DNA of 64,000 nt from Spiroplasma citri (GTDB taxonomy: Bacteria; Bacillota_I; Bacilli_A; Mycoplasmatales; Mycoplasmataceae). The stretch spans positions 806,001-870,000 of the forward strand of contig NZ_CP013197.1 of assembly GCF_001886855.1 (NCBI RefSeq), written 5' to 3'. The notes under the pieces were generated by a model. It saw nothing but the letters and a program-made list of their open reading frames with translations, had not been told where the DNA came from and made no database searches. Position numbers and translations under genes: made by a program. Shown here in pieces: positions 1 to 9,525 of this stretch. Each line of letters opens with the position of its first letter. Within the stretch, counting starts at the first letter, position 1.

Positions 1-219
1 ATCAATTTCATTTTTTCTATCATCATTTTCAACATCTTTATTTTTTAAAAGTGCTAATTTTTCTAATAATTGCTCTTCATTTTGTTGATTTTTAAGTTTT
101 TTATTTTTTTGAAATTTTAAAATTAATCATGAAATTAAAGCACCTAACGGACCAAATATAAATGAAGAACAAATGAAAAAAGAAGTTTTATAAAATTTTT
201 TTTCATCTTTATTTGCCAT
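1..219 (-). CDS. Small membrane protein, 3' end outside window
   Basis: Reads MANKDEKKFY from ATG at 217-219 and stays open to the window edge, so the C-terminus is missing. About residues 10-33 form one hydrophobic, probably membrane-spanning segment. A charged Lys/Glu/Asn-rich coiled-coil-like stretch follows. One TGA is read as Trp. I do not recognise the family. The architecture (one helix plus a charged tail) resembles the frameshifted viral protein at 22005-22277, but I see no clear sequence identity. Confidence 0.5.
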
Positions 220-353
220 ATTTCTTGCATTACTTTCTATAATTTTTAAGTTATTTACTTATAATAAAAGTCATATACTAAATAAATAATACAATATTTA
301 ACTATTTCTCGCAATACATTATTGCAAAAGAAAAAAGAAATCTTGTCTTTTTA

Positions 354-860
354 TTATCGACCATATGATTCGTCATCTTTCGTTTCTGTTGTTAAATTAT
401 GATTAAATTTTGTTCGTGGTAATGGTACTGGTGCTTTTGCTACGGTTTTTGATGATAATTGTTTTTCATTTGCTAAAAAACTATTTAATTTGGTCAACAT
501 TTCTTTATATTTATTAGCTTCTGTTTGACCATTACCATATGTTTTATTTACTTGTGGTTTTAATGGTTCTGCTAAACCTTTAATTGATGGATTTGGTGTA
601 GATAACAAATCAACTTGTGGTTTTAATGGTTCTGCTAAACCTTTAATTGATGGATTTGGTGTAGATAACAAATCAACTTTTTGCATTTCTTCATTTAAAA
701 ATTGAGTTATTTCTACTTCTACTGCATTCAAAGTTCGTGCTGTTGCTTCTTGAACTTGACTTTTATTAAGACCAAGTTTTGTTAACATTGTTTTAATTGA
801 TTTTTTAATTGATCGATAAGATTCTTTTAAAGTTCCTTTAATTTTTGATGTAATTTTCAT
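354..860 (-). CDS. Proline-rich small cytosolic protein, family F
   Basis: 168 residues, no signal peptide or membrane segment. The basic, helical N-terminus (ITSKIKGTLKESYRSIKKS) is followed by LGLNKSQ and then a Pro-rich middle and a polar tail ending DDESYGR. Two exact tandem 21-residue units beginning VDLLSTPNPS come from a 63-bp duplication at 550-675. A paralogue lies at 47132-47731 (same N-terminal pattern, Pro-rich middle), and a relic of the same C-terminus (DDESYER) lies at 1143-1223. All have Pro-rich blocks that could be protein-binding motifs. Function unknown. The upstream palindrome at 923-950 is shared with the paralogues. Confidence 0.7.
   Translation of the reverse strand: MKITSKIKGTLKESYRSIKKSIKTMLTKLGLNKSQVQEATARTLNAVEVEITQFLNEEMQKVDLLSTPNPSIKGLAEPLKPQVDLLSTPNPSIKGLAEPLKPQVNKTYGNGQTEANKYKEMLTKLNSFLANEKQLSSKTVAKAPVPLPRTKFNHNLTTETKDDESYGR
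550..675. repeat. 63-bp exact tandem duplication inside family F gene
   Basis: Two identical 63-bp units (550-612 and 613-675) encode two 21-residue repeats. The duplication is in frame and, being exact, looks recent. Confidence 0.95.
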
Positions 861-922
861 ATTAAATTTATTCTTTTTCTATGTTTAATTAATTTAATAA
901 AATAATTAATTAAAGTCATTTA

Positions 923-950
923 TTTAAAAATATAATTAATATTTTTAAAA
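923..950 (-). promoter_or_regulatory. AT-rich dyad upstream of family F gene
   Basis: An imperfect palindrome of TTTTAAAAATATTA with its complement lies about 65-90 bases upstream of the start at 860. It is followed by the block ACTTTAATT. A near-identical arrangement precedes the paralogue at 47731 (47801-47829) and the decayed gene near 17680 (17701-17720). A shared operator or promoter element is inferred. Confidence 0.45.
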
Positions 951-1104
951 CCATGTACATTTTCTAGATTATCATATTTAATTAAAATTATCATCTAAAA
1001 TTTTTAATTTTCTAAAAATAATTTGTTTAATCTTTTAAAACTAGAATTCATCAAATTAGTTTTCAGAAAAAATAATTTACAAATAATTTGACAAAATTAA
1101 TCTT

Positions 1105-1144
1105 AAAAAGTAAAAGCAACAATTAATTGTTGCTTTTACTTTTT
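1105..1144 (-). terminator. Rho-independent terminator after the relic at 1143
   Basis: Stem of AAAAAGTAAAAGCAAC pairing with GTTGCTTTTACTTTTT across a short AT loop, ending in a T-run on both strands. Confidence 0.7.
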
Positions 1145-1223
1145 AACGTTCATATGATTCATCGTCTTTTTCATTTGGGTCTATTGTTTCCAACTTTGCA
1201 ATTGTTCCTTTTTTCTTATCAAA
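1143..1223 (-). pseudogene. C-terminal relic of a family F protein
   Basis: The reverse strand reads KKGTIAKLETIDPNEKDDE followed by SYER and a stop. This matches the end of the gene at 354-860 (TKDDESYGR). Nothing upstream restores an N-terminus, so this is a leftover 3' end from a third copy. Confidence 0.6.
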
Positions 1224-1381
1224 AAAATTGTAGTATTAGTTGGACTAAAACGGACTTTCTTTTTAATTTTTGTAACTAATGTTTGTGGTAGTAAGAAAAA
1301 AGCTTATTTTTTATAAAAAATATAAATAAAGTAATTAAATATAAATTAAAGTAATCGCTTATAAGAGCGATTTTTTTTATT

Positions 1382-1544
1382 TGCATTATTCATCAGATAG
1401 TATCTTTAAAATTAAAAATTAACCTATTTTCTCCATTAATTAGTTAATTTTTATAATTTCCTTTCTGTGATTTATTATATTTTTTCGGTTTAACAGCTAA
1501 TAATATCAGTTTTAAATAAAAGGTACTATCTGATGAATAATGCA
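1382..1544. repeat. 163-bp element with perfect 21-bp terminal inverted repeats
   Basis: The left end is TGCATTATTCATCAGATAGT plus A, and the right end is its exact reverse complement. The second copy at 50753-50938 has the same perfect ends and a 22-bp larger interior. The interior contains ACAGAAAGGAAATTATAAAA, the same ribosome-binding segment that precedes the pentapeptide gene at 2023. It could be a MITE-like element or a recombination or replication site of the virus. It encodes nothing. Confidence 0.75.
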
Positions 1545-1887
1545 GTACTAAAACTTAATATTTTGATGCTTAAAGATGGATAACTCATCTATGACACGAA
1601 GCCTTAAAGAAAGTGTGAAAGCGATTAGATTTAACCATTTTATTTCTTTAATTCTCGGCGGGGTTAGTCGCCCGCGAAATGTCAGAGCGTGTGTTTTTGG
1701 CTTGTTTCATAAAAAGAGTGCTGTTAAACCGAAAAAAACAATATCGGACACTAAAAAACAAGAGGGAGGAGCTCCAAAAGGTTATTTTCTTTATATAAAG
1801 TTGTGTAGGGATGGATGAAGCGTAATTAATAACTGGATAAACTGTTTTTTTGTTTATTTCCGTGGGTGATAAACTCTATCAAAATAT

Positions 1888-1934
1888 CCTATCCGCCCCC
1901 GCTCACCCCCGAAGTGAAGCGGGCGGCGAAGTAA
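1888..1934. repeat. GC-rich viral hairpin
   Basis: The sequence CCGCCCCCGCTCACC..AAGTGAAGCGGGCGGC can fold into a stable stem in a background of roughly 25 percent GC. Related hairpins occur at 13624-13662, 37608-37645 and 50362-50400, always beside viral genes. A role as single-strand origin or packaging hairpin of the filamentous virus is inferred. Confidence 0.5.
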
Positions 1935-2022
1935 TTAAATACTAAAATAAATTATCTACTAAATATCAAAATATTAACCAATAAAGGAATATTATGTTTT
2001 TTTACAGAAAGGAAATTATAAA

Positions 2023-2256
2023 ATGAAAACATTATACGAAATGATAAAAGATTTAACAGGAATTGATGTTGAACAAAATAAAATCAGTGATTATTTAAGC
2101 AGAAAATTTTTAGATTTACATGGTGCTAAATTAAACGGTGCTTATTTAAGTTGGGTTGATTTAAAATGCGCTAATTTATCTGGTGCTAATTTAAAAGGTA
2201 TTGAAATTACAAAAAAACAATTAGAACAATTAACTGTTATTGAGGAGAATGAATAA
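2023..2256 (+). CDS. Pentapeptide-repeat protein of viral origin
   Basis: 77 residues. The N-terminus (MKTLYEMIKDLTGIDVEQNK) is followed by a short run of A(N/D/K)LxG-type pentapeptide repeats (LHGAKLNGAYLS, KCANLSGANLKG) and a polar tail. Pentapeptide repeats fold as a right-handed quadrilateral beta-helix; this one has only about two coils. AGAAAGG gives a good ribosome-binding site. Related genes lie at 49976-50268 (longer, frameshifted), 39279-39434 (decayed) and 21699-21979 (fused fragment). This is the only one of the four with start, frame and stop intact. Its stop overlaps the next start (TAATG). Confidence 0.75.
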   Translation: MKTLYEMIKDLTGIDVEQNKISDYLSRKFLDLHGAKLNGAYLSWVDLKCANLSGANLKGIEITKKQLEQLTVIEENE

Positions 2257-2369
2257 TGAAAAAGTTAAATAAAAAAATTATCAACAAAATAAATGAATTA
2301 ATACTTAGAAGTTATCCAGTTTCAAAAGATGATACTACACTTTCTAGAATTTTGTGAAAAATAACTTAA
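2256..2369 (+). pseudogene. Viral small ORF b, 3' end replaced
   Basis: Begins MKKLNKKIINKINELILRSY, matching the small viral ORF at 20831-20953 and the reading frame at 49341-49454. After SKDDTT the sequence switches into the direct repeat that starts at 2349, so the natural end (DEHWAL...) is lost and a short unrelated tail (LSRILWKIT) is read. The junction marks the left edge of the inserted repeat. Confidence 0.6.
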
Positions 2370-2551
2370 AGTTTAAAAAAACTTTTGCCGCGCTTTTCAA
2401 AGTACTTGGGAAAAATTCTAAGCGTTAAGCGAAGAATTTTATAAAGGTTCCCAAATTTGTTTGAAAGAACTTCAAAAATTTTTTTAACTCGCAAGTGATT
2501 TTATCACAACAATTTAAGAAAGTCAACCACTCGGCCAAAAATTATATTTAC

Positions 2552-2580
2552 TTGACAAATTAAAAAAATAATTATATATT
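2552..2580 (+). promoter_or_regulatory. Consensus sigma-70 promoter in direct repeat
   Basis: TTGACA at 2552-2557, a 17-base spacer and TATATT at 2575-2580. Copy B has TTGACA, 17 bases, TACATT. It faces the PemK-like gene. Confidence 0.75.
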
Positions 2581-2587
2581 TTAAATA

Positions 2588-2685
2588 GAGATGATTAGTA
2601 AATCAGCATCTCAGTACCTAGATCGGTATTTTAAATATCAGGTCATCCCTCTTTTTTTTAAAAAGAGGAACGCATTAAATGAAAG
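2588..2685 (+). promoter_or_regulatory. Structured 5' leader with RBS-sequestering hairpin
   Basis: Two or more stems can form: GAGATG..CATCTC, then tACC..GGTa, then CCTCTTTTT pairing with AAAAAGAGG. The last stem contains the ribosome-binding site AGAGGA just before ATG. In copy B the same stem is CCCTCTTTTT..AAAAAGAGGG, longer but still paired, so structure is kept while the loop changes. This suggests translational control by RNA folding. No known riboswitch class was recognised. Confidence 0.45.
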
Positions 2686-2694
2686 AAATTTTAT

Positions 2695-3153
2695 ATGATT
2701 AAAAAAAATAAAATAAAAAAAATAACTATGTATAGTGTTATTAAATATCATAAATTACATTATTCAAGTTTTCATAATCATTTTTTTGATGAAAAAAATA
2801 ATGAATTAACACTTAAAAAGGGTATTAATTTAATAACAAAAACATTTGATAATGAGTTTATTAAAACTAGACCAGCAATAGTTATTGGTACAATGGGGCA
2901 ATCACTTTTAATTGTACCAACTTCAACAAAAAAATCTATAAATAAAAATATTCAAAATTTTTTTAGAACTAAAATTAATTTAAATGGAAAAGATACTTAT
3001 ATTTGTTGAGAACAAACTAATCATATTTATAATTCACAAATAACTGGATTTTGGTTTGAAGATGGGAAATTATCTTCATTATCAAAATCTTATAAAAGAT
3101 ATATTAAAAAAGAAAGTGAAGTTAAATTAAAAAAATTTATTTTAAATAAATAA
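2695..3153 (+). CDS. PemK/MazF-like toxin-family protein
   Basis: 152 residues (one TGA read as Trp). The core reads KTRPAIVIGTMGQSLLIVPT then STKKSI, the pattern of the PemK/MazF/Kid beta-barrel (R-P-x-hydrophobic-V-I-G...hydrophobic-V-P-x-T), with an Arg in the usual catalytic region. The N-terminal 55 residues and the C-terminal KSYKRYIKKESEVKLKK helix are extra. No antitoxin-sized gene precedes it; the upstream DNA is the structured leader. The start at 2695 overlaps the stop of a 7-codon frame left by the repeat. Family assignment is by motif only. A solitary toxin, or a phage protein of the same fold, is possible. Confidence 0.5.
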
Positions 3154-3175
3154 ATTTTTTTAATTTAACTTCACT
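3115..3175. terminator. Bidirectional terminator overlapping the PemK-like stop
   Basis: AGTGAAGTTAAATTAAAAAA pairs perfectly with TTTTTTTAATTTAACTTCACT. The stem includes the last codons and stop of the gene at 2695-3153 and also serves the convergent terminase relic. Confidence 0.85.
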
Positions 3176-3211
3176 TTTGCATTACCTTATTTTATTTTTA
3201 CAAATTATTTA

Positions 3212-4683
3212 TTATATTCCCATTTTAAAGCGATATGGATAAGAACCATAAAACAAAGCATCATATGGGTCGTGGTACATTTTACTATCGGGTATATTTG
3301 TTTTGGTATCGCTAAATCTTAATTCACTAATACATTTATCTAAAAATGGGAAATTATCTAATATGCCATATATCTTGCCTTGAACAAACATTTTTCGTAT
3401 TCATGTTACACGGTTAATTATTCCCGCTTCTTTATTAAGTGATGTTTGATGTTTTTTGGCTTTAAACATTTTAATCTTATAACCTAAATAAGGGTAAATA
3501 TCTTCTTGTAATTTTTGCATAAAGTCGTGGGCATTAATATCATAATGAAATGTGGCATATTCAAAACCATCAAATTTATCAAATGTATTAATTATTCATT
3601 GTCCGTAATGCTCTACTAATTCATTTAAATTCATTGCATTTTTTGGTGTAATAACATTTTCTTCAATTAAATATTTATCATACTCGTTATTTTCATTAAT
3701 TTTATATCCACTAAATAAAAATACGGTATGGTCTTCGCTTTCATTAGCATAATCAACACCAATTGAATAACTATCAAATTGATACTGTTTTGTATTAGAA
3801 TTATAAAAATCTTTTAAATTATATTCTTTAATATATTTACGATAATTTCGTAAAACATAAATACTAGGGTCATTGTCGTTATATTCAAATCCGTAATATT
3901 CAAGTTCAAATAAGTCTGGTGGTTCTTCTTTGTTGGTTAAAACAAGTTTTTTAGTGATATTAGGTATTTTACTTCAAACAGCCCCCATTGTTAATCGTAA
4001 ATTAAAAACACCTAAACCGTTAAATGCTTGTTTATTTTCTGAGTATATTTGGTTATGTTCTTTTAAAATATTTTTAATTCTTTCATTTAAAAGTAAATAT
4101 GGGGTTACAAATTTTTCATAAAATACGTGGTATTTATCAAAAGGATTAAAAGTAAATTGATTAGAATATGTTTTATGAAAATATGTTGTTATTGTTGTAT
4201 ATTGTTTTGTTATATTATCTCATTCTTTAAATGTCCAAGATAATTCTTTTATAGGAATAGGATTGTCTAAATTATATTGTTCATTATTATTTTCATCGGT
4301 GTATTTTTCATAAGATACTTTTAAACTTTTAGAACGAAACATTGAAACTCTTAAATTATTATATCTTTTATCTAATTCTTTATCAGTTAAGATTTCTTTT
4401 TCTTCGGCATGTATCATTTCATCAGTTCACGCTGTTATAATACCGCTACCTTTACCAACTTTACCCATAATTTTATTACCATTGGCATAACACGACCCGC
4501 AGAAACAAACTTAAAAAAACTTGGTGAAGTAAAATAACGGGCATAACTATCCTCAACAAAGTCTTTAAATACTTCTCAGTCAAAACCAAAATTATAGTCA
4601 CTAAAATTTAAATCATATTTTGTATTTAAATGCTCATAACTAGTAATTCGTTTTTTGTTATTAATTTCAGTAAAGTCTTGCAT
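3212..4683 (-). pseudogene. Phage terminase large subunit, frameshifted
   Basis: The nuclease half is intact (about residues 230-490) with the RNase-H-like terminase pattern. First Asp in SIGVDYANESEDHTVFLF, second in HYDINAHDFMQKL, a GIINRVTWIRKMFVQGKIYG segment, and the final Asp in YHDPYDALFYG, as in SPP1/PBSX-type TerL. The N-terminal ATPase half reads from ATG at 4681-4683 but loses frame by one base near 4490. Across that break lies a P-loop-like GKVGKGSG, a weak Walker A. Downstream it is convergent with the PemK-like gene. Plectroviruses package ssDNA by extrusion and have no terminase, so this belongs to a tailed dsDNA phage. Confident for the family, less so for activity. Confidence 0.7.
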
Positions 4684-4797
4684 TTTTAGATATCCTCGCT
4701 TTCAAATTATGATAAAATAATAAAACTTATCAAATATCAAATTAAGTATTATTAATATTATATTAAAAATATTTTTTAAAGATAGGAAAATAATAAG

Positions 4798-5868
4798 ATG
4801 GAGTTAGAAAAAAATTTGTTAGGAAATTATAAAAAAAATAAAACAATCGAGACACAAAATGAAGTTAAAAATTTATTAATTAATAGAGATAATGAGATAT
4901 TTAAATTATATCAACAAGGACAAATATTACAAGGATATAAGGGTTATATCAAAATTACCAAAAACAATTAAAACAGAATATGGAAATATTCCTATAAAAA
5001 GAAGATTATATGTTAAATATGATGAAGAAAAAAAGAAAATATAAATCATTATCCTTTAGATAAAGAATTAGGTTTAAAAAAATACGAAAGAATTGAAATA
5101 AATTTAAAAAATAAATATATGTCTTTTATAGGTGATGGAAAAAAATATAAAGATATTTTACATACAACAGAGAATGCAAATATTAGTGAAAGAACAATAT
5201 CTAATATTTTTAAAAATGCCGATTTAGAAGAAACCGATTACATTAGTAAAAAAAATAACAATAAAATTAAAATTCCAAATAATATTTTATACATTCAAAT
5301 TGATGGTGCTTTTGAACCAATGTGAGAAAATAAAAAAAGAGTTGAAAATAAAATATTTCTTGCGACTATGCATGTTGGTGTTGATGAAGAAAAGTCAACA
5401 AAAACCAGAATAAAAATGAAAAAGAAAAAAGGCGTTTTCCAAATGATAAATAAAAATGATAAATCTAATATTTATAATTTTATTGATAAAATTTTTAAAT
5501 CAATGGATACTTATGATATTAATGAAGATACTAAAATATTAATATTAAGTGATGGTGAAAAACAAATTAAAAAAATTTATAAAGCAATAAAAGCAAAATA
5601 TAAAAATAACACTGTATCATATAGTTTAGATAGATTTCATTTAGTAAAAAGATTTAAAGACTTATTTTCATATAGAAATAGAAACAAAATTCATAGATTA
5701 AAATATAAATTATCAAAAATATATTTTTTTACTGGAAATCATGAAGCATTATTAGATTTTTTAATTTGTCATTTACCCTATGTTATTGACAGCAAAAAGA
5801 AATTTTTATTAGAAACTATTATATTTTTAAAATCATATACAAAATCACTTTATCATATTCATTTGTAA
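4798..5868 (+). pseudogene. ISLre2-family (UPF0236) transposase relic
   Basis: The 5119-5868 part reads as an ISLre2-type transposase: YIQIDGAFEPMW (first Asp), ILSDGEKQIKK (second Asp) and DRFHLVKRFKDLF. The first 320 bases carry at least two frame changes and internal stops (near 4968 and 5040). The protein ends at 5868, well before the family's usual length, so the catalytic C-terminus is missing. An inactive element. Its right end meets the terminator of the PTS relic. Confidence 0.75.
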
Positions 5869-5887
5869 TTATCAATTGTATCAAAGT

Positions 5888-5934
5888 AATAAAAAATAAA
5901 AACGTTTACTTTAGTAACGTTTTTATTTTTTATT
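5888..5934. terminator. Terminator after the PTS permease relic
   Basis: AAAAATAAAAACGTTACT-like stem (AAAAACGT..ACGTTTTT) with a T-run on either strand, located just downstream of the stop at 5941. Confidence 0.75.
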
Positions 5935-5940
5935 TTAATA

Positions 5941-7700
5941 TTATTTTCCAGAAATTTCAGATAATTTAGTTGCAACAGCTTCAACATTTAAACCAATAAT
6001 AATTTGAATGCCCTTTGTTTTAGAAACTAATACTAAACCAGCGACTCCGGTTGCTTTGATTGCTGATTGATCAATTTTCGTGTTGTCTTCAACTGTTAAA
6101 CGTAATCTAGTCATACAGTTATCAACTTTAACTAGATTATCATGACCAATTGCATCATAAATTACTTGTGCTAGCTTTAATGGCCCATTAGGATCTTTTT
6201 GAATGTCAATTCGTTGATTAACACTATTTTGTGAAGTTAAAATATTTTCACTACCCGCTTGACCATTTTCAACAATATTGATATTTGCTATTTGTTTTTC
6301 TTGGTTTGTTTTTTTTGCATTGTTTTTAACTTTTTTTTCAAATGATTTTGCTAATGCTATTACTTCTTCTTCACGACCAACAACTCAATCAATAAAATCA
6401 GCTTAGAAACCAAATCCAACGCGAATTCCAAAACCAATAGTTAATGCTGAAAATAAACCAGCTAAAACAGCATGTAATCATAAGAAAACCGGGGCTAAGA
6501 AAACAAAAGAAAATTCAATTGGTTCTGTAATTCCTGTTAAAAAACTAACTCCTGCAGCTGACCCTAAAATTCCAGCATATTCAGCACGACGCACTTTATC
6601 TTTAATTGATAAAATCATTGCTGCACAAGCTGCAGGTAATCCAAACATCATCATTGGGAAGAATCCTGATTGGAAAATTCCACTTCCTCCTGCTAAACCA
6701 AATTTAGCATCAGCATATAATTTTCCTAAAAAGGCGTTAATATCACCATTGACTGTAGTAATAATTCCAGTTGTATTTCAATCACTAATTCGTAATACAC
6801 CGTTACTATCAATACTATATACAGCCCATTGTAGCGTTCCATCAACAATTTGTCATAAGTTTGTTCCTTGATAATTCATCAAATGGCCAATAATTGGTTG
6901 TTGGAACCATAAATAAGTGTTTAACACTTGGTGTAACCAAAATGGTAATAATAACCGGTTAAAAATAGCATAGAAGAAAGCTCCTAATGGTGGAATCGCT
7001 CCTAAACCATAACCTAAGTATTGTAATCCTAATTGAAATCATGGTCAAATTGCTGCTAATGCAAAAGAGCCTAAGAGAAAATAAACTGCTGTTATCATTG
7101 GCACAAAACTACGACCTGAAAAAAATCCTAGGGCTGCTGGTAACTTAATACCAGAATATTTATTATTAAATTAGCGCAACAAGACAACCAGCTAAAATTC
7201 CACCAAAAACACCCATACTAATGTTATATTTTGCACCATAACCTTTAATAGCATCACCAACATTAAAATCAAAAACATATAGAATTTGTGAATGTGGTTT
7301 TGCTCAAAATTGATTATCTAAAAAATTACTAATTGGTGTATTTCCTAATAAAACATTTATTGTAATATCATTGTGGGACAATTCCCATTAGTCCTTCTAA
7401 AACAGCTCACCCAAAGAAAGCAACTAGTGCTGCTTCTCCACGGAAGTCTTTTGCCATTCCGAAACCTAATCCGATTGCAAATAATGGTGCTAAATTACCA
7501 ATCGCAGCATTACCAACCGCTTGAAAAATTGAACCAATATATCAAATTGCTGACAATGATCCAGTTTGATTTAACTCTGGATTGATTGAGGCATAATTCA
7601 TGCCCCCAATCGTAGCAACAAAGCAGAAATTGGTAGCACAACAATTGGAAATTGTAATGCTTTTCCTAATTTTTGTAAATATTGTATTTTATTTGTTCCT
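5941..7700 (-). pseudogene. ptsG: PTS glucose-type permease IICB, multiply disrupted
   Basis: Translates in pieces to a PTS IIC domain of the glucose/N-acetylglucosamine superfamily (QFPIVVLPISALL near the start, [27 protein letters not shown]) and a C-terminal IIB domain with the phosphocysteine site NCMTRLRLTV. No IIA domain follows, as in Spiroplasma PtsG. At least four lesions are visible: frame changes near 7600, 7370 and 7165, and a TAA within GFGF-stop-ADFIDW near 6403. No ATG is found at the expected start (ATA instead). The lesions mean no functional permease from this locus. Which sugar it moved cannot be told. Confidence 0.8.
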
Positions 7701-7762
7701 TTTCTTTTTATTCTTTTTTTAGTTTACATAAATTGACATGTTATAACTAAATGATTAAAAGA

Positions 7763-8034
7763 TTATATATTAAGTTTAATAATTGTAACTATACCAACTA
7801 TTAATGAGATTGCAAATAATGATGATAAAATCAAAAAAATATTTTGTTTAATTTCAAACAAAAAAATTCGTTCACGTTGAACTCCTAATCGTTTTTCTTT
7901 GAACTTAGCATTTTTATTTCGTCAGTATAAAAAGTGAATTAATAATAAAATGATGATGAAAATAATACTAATCCAATTCCAGCATTTAATGCCATATTAG
8001 CAACTAAGGTTTGACCCAGTAATTTATTGTTCAT
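7763..8034 (-). pseudogene. Small membrane protein, one frameshift
   Basis: Starts MNNKLLGQTLVANMALNAGI, changes frame by one base near 7950, then continues LLLIHFLYWRNKNAKFKEKR and a second hydrophobic segment ending in a stop at 7763. Two or three membrane helices around a basic loop. Unrecognised. The single lesion could be an error or real. Confidence 0.5.
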
Positions 8035-8384
8035 TTTAAATATCTTTTTCTACTTTTTAACTATACGTTTTATTATCTTTTTGAATAGTATTTAAAAAGA
8101 TAATGTTATTTCATTAATTGATGTAACATTAATGAAAACATTGTAAAAATTTATAATAAAAAATAAATATTTTAAATATTCTTTGTTTTATAATAATTTA
8201 ATTAATATAACTATTATCATTTTTCATTTTATTTTTTTATATGAATTAAATAGTTATATTTTAAATATCTATAATCTTTTTTCATTTTTTTCTAAGTATA
8301 AGTAGTCATACTTATATTTGTATTATAACACTTTTGTTTTCTAAAAAAATCCTATAAAAAATTATATTAGATTTTAAGTAATTA
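8035..8384. other. No gene seen; AT-rich spacer
   Basis: About 350 bases between two minus-strand genes. I see no ORF with a ribosome-binding site. It contains AT-rich words that could serve as promoter for the gene at 8034, and a short palindrome-like AAGTATAAGTAGTCATACTT near 8295. Confidence 0.4.
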
Positions 8385-8385
8385 A

Positions 8386-8412
8386 AAACCTTCTTTTTCA
8401 AGAAGGTTTAAA
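8386..8412 (-). terminator. Terminator after Cys-rich protein gene
   Basis: AAACCTTCTT-GAAA-AAGAAGGTTTTT on the minus strand, 20-45 bases after the stop at 8430. Confidence 0.85.
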
Positions 8413-8429
8413 TATTAGTTTTCCCTAAA

Positions 8430-8738
8430 TTATTTTTGTAATTGTTGATCATAATATTTTTTTGTTTTATTAATATTGTTTTTGCCAACAAAAACAAAGT
8501 TATGTTTTGATTTAACACAATCTGGATTGATACAATGCAATTTATACTCACAAGGTTTTGAGCGACAGAAAAACACCGGTTGTTCACACATTTGGCATGA
8601 TAAAATTGTTTTTTGTGATTCTTGCATTGCAGCACATTTTTTACATTCTTCAGCATGTTGTTCGCAGCCAATGAAGACACTATCTGGCATTGCTAATCTT
8701 TTTTTTGTTTCAGTTGAATTGTTATTTTCGAAAGCCAT
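8430..8738 (-). CDS. Cysteine-rich putative zinc-binding protein
   Basis: 102 residues with eleven Cys and several His, in patterns CEQHAEECKKC, CQMCEQPVFFC, CEYKLHC and PDC, suggesting two or three zinc sites (treble-clef or ribbon-like). No signal peptide. A ribosome-binding site (AAAGGAGA) precedes the ATG at 8738. A strong terminator follows, so it is monocistronic. I do not recognise a family. A nucleic-acid or protein-binding role is only inferred. Confidence 0.7.
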   Translation of the reverse strand: MAFENNNSTETKKRLAMPDSVFIGCEQHAEECKKCAAMQESQKTILSCQMCEQPVFFCRSKPCEYKLHCINPDCVKSKHNFVFVGKNNINKTKKYYDQQLQK

Positions 8739-9119
8739 AGTTTTTGTGTTCTCCTTTCATAAAATACTTGTAATAAACACCTCTCTTATCAAAAAATTAT
8801 CGACGCTAATGGTAAAACATTAATGCCGATGAATGATAAAACTTATCTTTAAGGGTTAATACAAATTTTAGTATATATTTTTTAATAAAAATTAACAATG
8901 TTATTCCTGCCAATAACGTTGATTATTAAGGGTTTGATGAAATAATTTGGTAATTTATGGAAAAAATTAAATAAAATAAGTTATTTTATTTGAAATAATT
9001 TATACATATTCAATTTAATTATTAGTTTATAAAATAGAATTTATTGTAAATTTAAACTTGAAAAAAAATACAATAAAATTATCGATAACTTTAATCGAAT
9101 AGAAAGGAACATATAAAAA

Positions 9120-9436
9120 ATGAAAAAAATTTTAACAATTCTAGGAGCAATTAGTTTTTCTACAGTTGGAGCAAGTAATGTTATTGCTTGTAATTCAATA
9201 CATGAAAATGAAATTAAAAGTCTTCAAAATCGACTATCAACTTAAAAGGGAAAATTGATAACTTAAAAAATGTTAGTGAAGAGCAAAAAGAACAACTAAA
9301 GTTTGCATTAATAGAACTTGAAAATGGGTTAAAAGGATTAACTTCAAATGAAATTAAATCAATGTCAAAAACAGACATTGATTTATTAAAGTCAGCAATA
9401 TCTTTCTTAGAAGAGCAAATTAATAAATTAAGTTAA
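9120..9436 (+). pseudogene. Lipoprotein, one frameshift
   Basis: Typical Spiroplasma lipoprotein leader (MKKILTILGAISFSTVGASN then VIAC) with the lipid-modified Cys at residue 24, then a Lys/Glu/Leu-rich coiled-coil-like mature part ending EEQINKLS. A one-base change at about 9240 (after RLST) breaks the frame; the two halves join naturally if a base is added. About 105 residues when repaired. Exported, membrane-anchored, unknown role. Confidence 0.65.
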
Positions 9437-9463
9437 ATAAATATTATTTCCGAAATATTAAAG

Positions 9464-9503
9464 ATGTTTCTTTTAACTGGATATTACCAGTTAAAAGAAA
9501 CAT
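9464..9503. terminator. Strong bidirectional terminator
   Basis: GTTTCTTTTAACTGG-ATATTA-CCAGTTAAAAGAAAC, a perfect 15-bp stem between the lipoprotein gene and tpx, which converge. Confidence 0.9.
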
Positions 9504-9525
9504 TGTTTTATTTTATTACAAGTTT

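Larger units (their letters stand above)
1293..2022. repeat. Large inverted repeat, left copy (partner 50275-51022)
   Basis: About 730 bp recur in opposite orientation at 50275-51022, starting at GGTAGTAAGAAAAAA and running to the start of the pentapeptide-repeat gene in both places. It holds, in order, a terminator-like hairpin (AATCGC..GCGATTTT), the TIR element at 1382-1544, a stretch with unusually GC-rich words (1650-1800) and a GC-rich hairpin at 1888-1934. The 80-codon ORF at 1576-1818 does not keep its frame in the other copy, so I treat the block as a viral intergenic region rather than a gene. Confidence 0.8.
2349..2699. repeat. 350-bp direct repeat, copy A (copy B 34855-35206)
   Basis: Starts AATTTTGTGAAAAATAACTT and ends at ATGAAAGAAATTTTATATGA, and recurs in the same orientation at 34855-35206. 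It contains a long hairpin around TTGGGAAAAATTCT..AGAATTTTATAAAGGTTCCC (2407-2452), a promoter, a structured leader and a start codon. The sequence diverges right after codon 7 of the shared start, so what follows (PemK-like gene here, a 21-codon ORF there) differs. Confidence 0.85.

Noticed and set aside
1576-1818. 80-codon ORF starting MDNSSMTRSLKESVKA
   Set aside because: The inverted copy near 50500 does not keep start or frame; the block behaves as noncoding viral DNA.
8295-8320. AAGTATAAGTAGTCATACTT as an operator
   Set aside because: Imperfect, short, AT-rich, and no conserved partner elsewhere.
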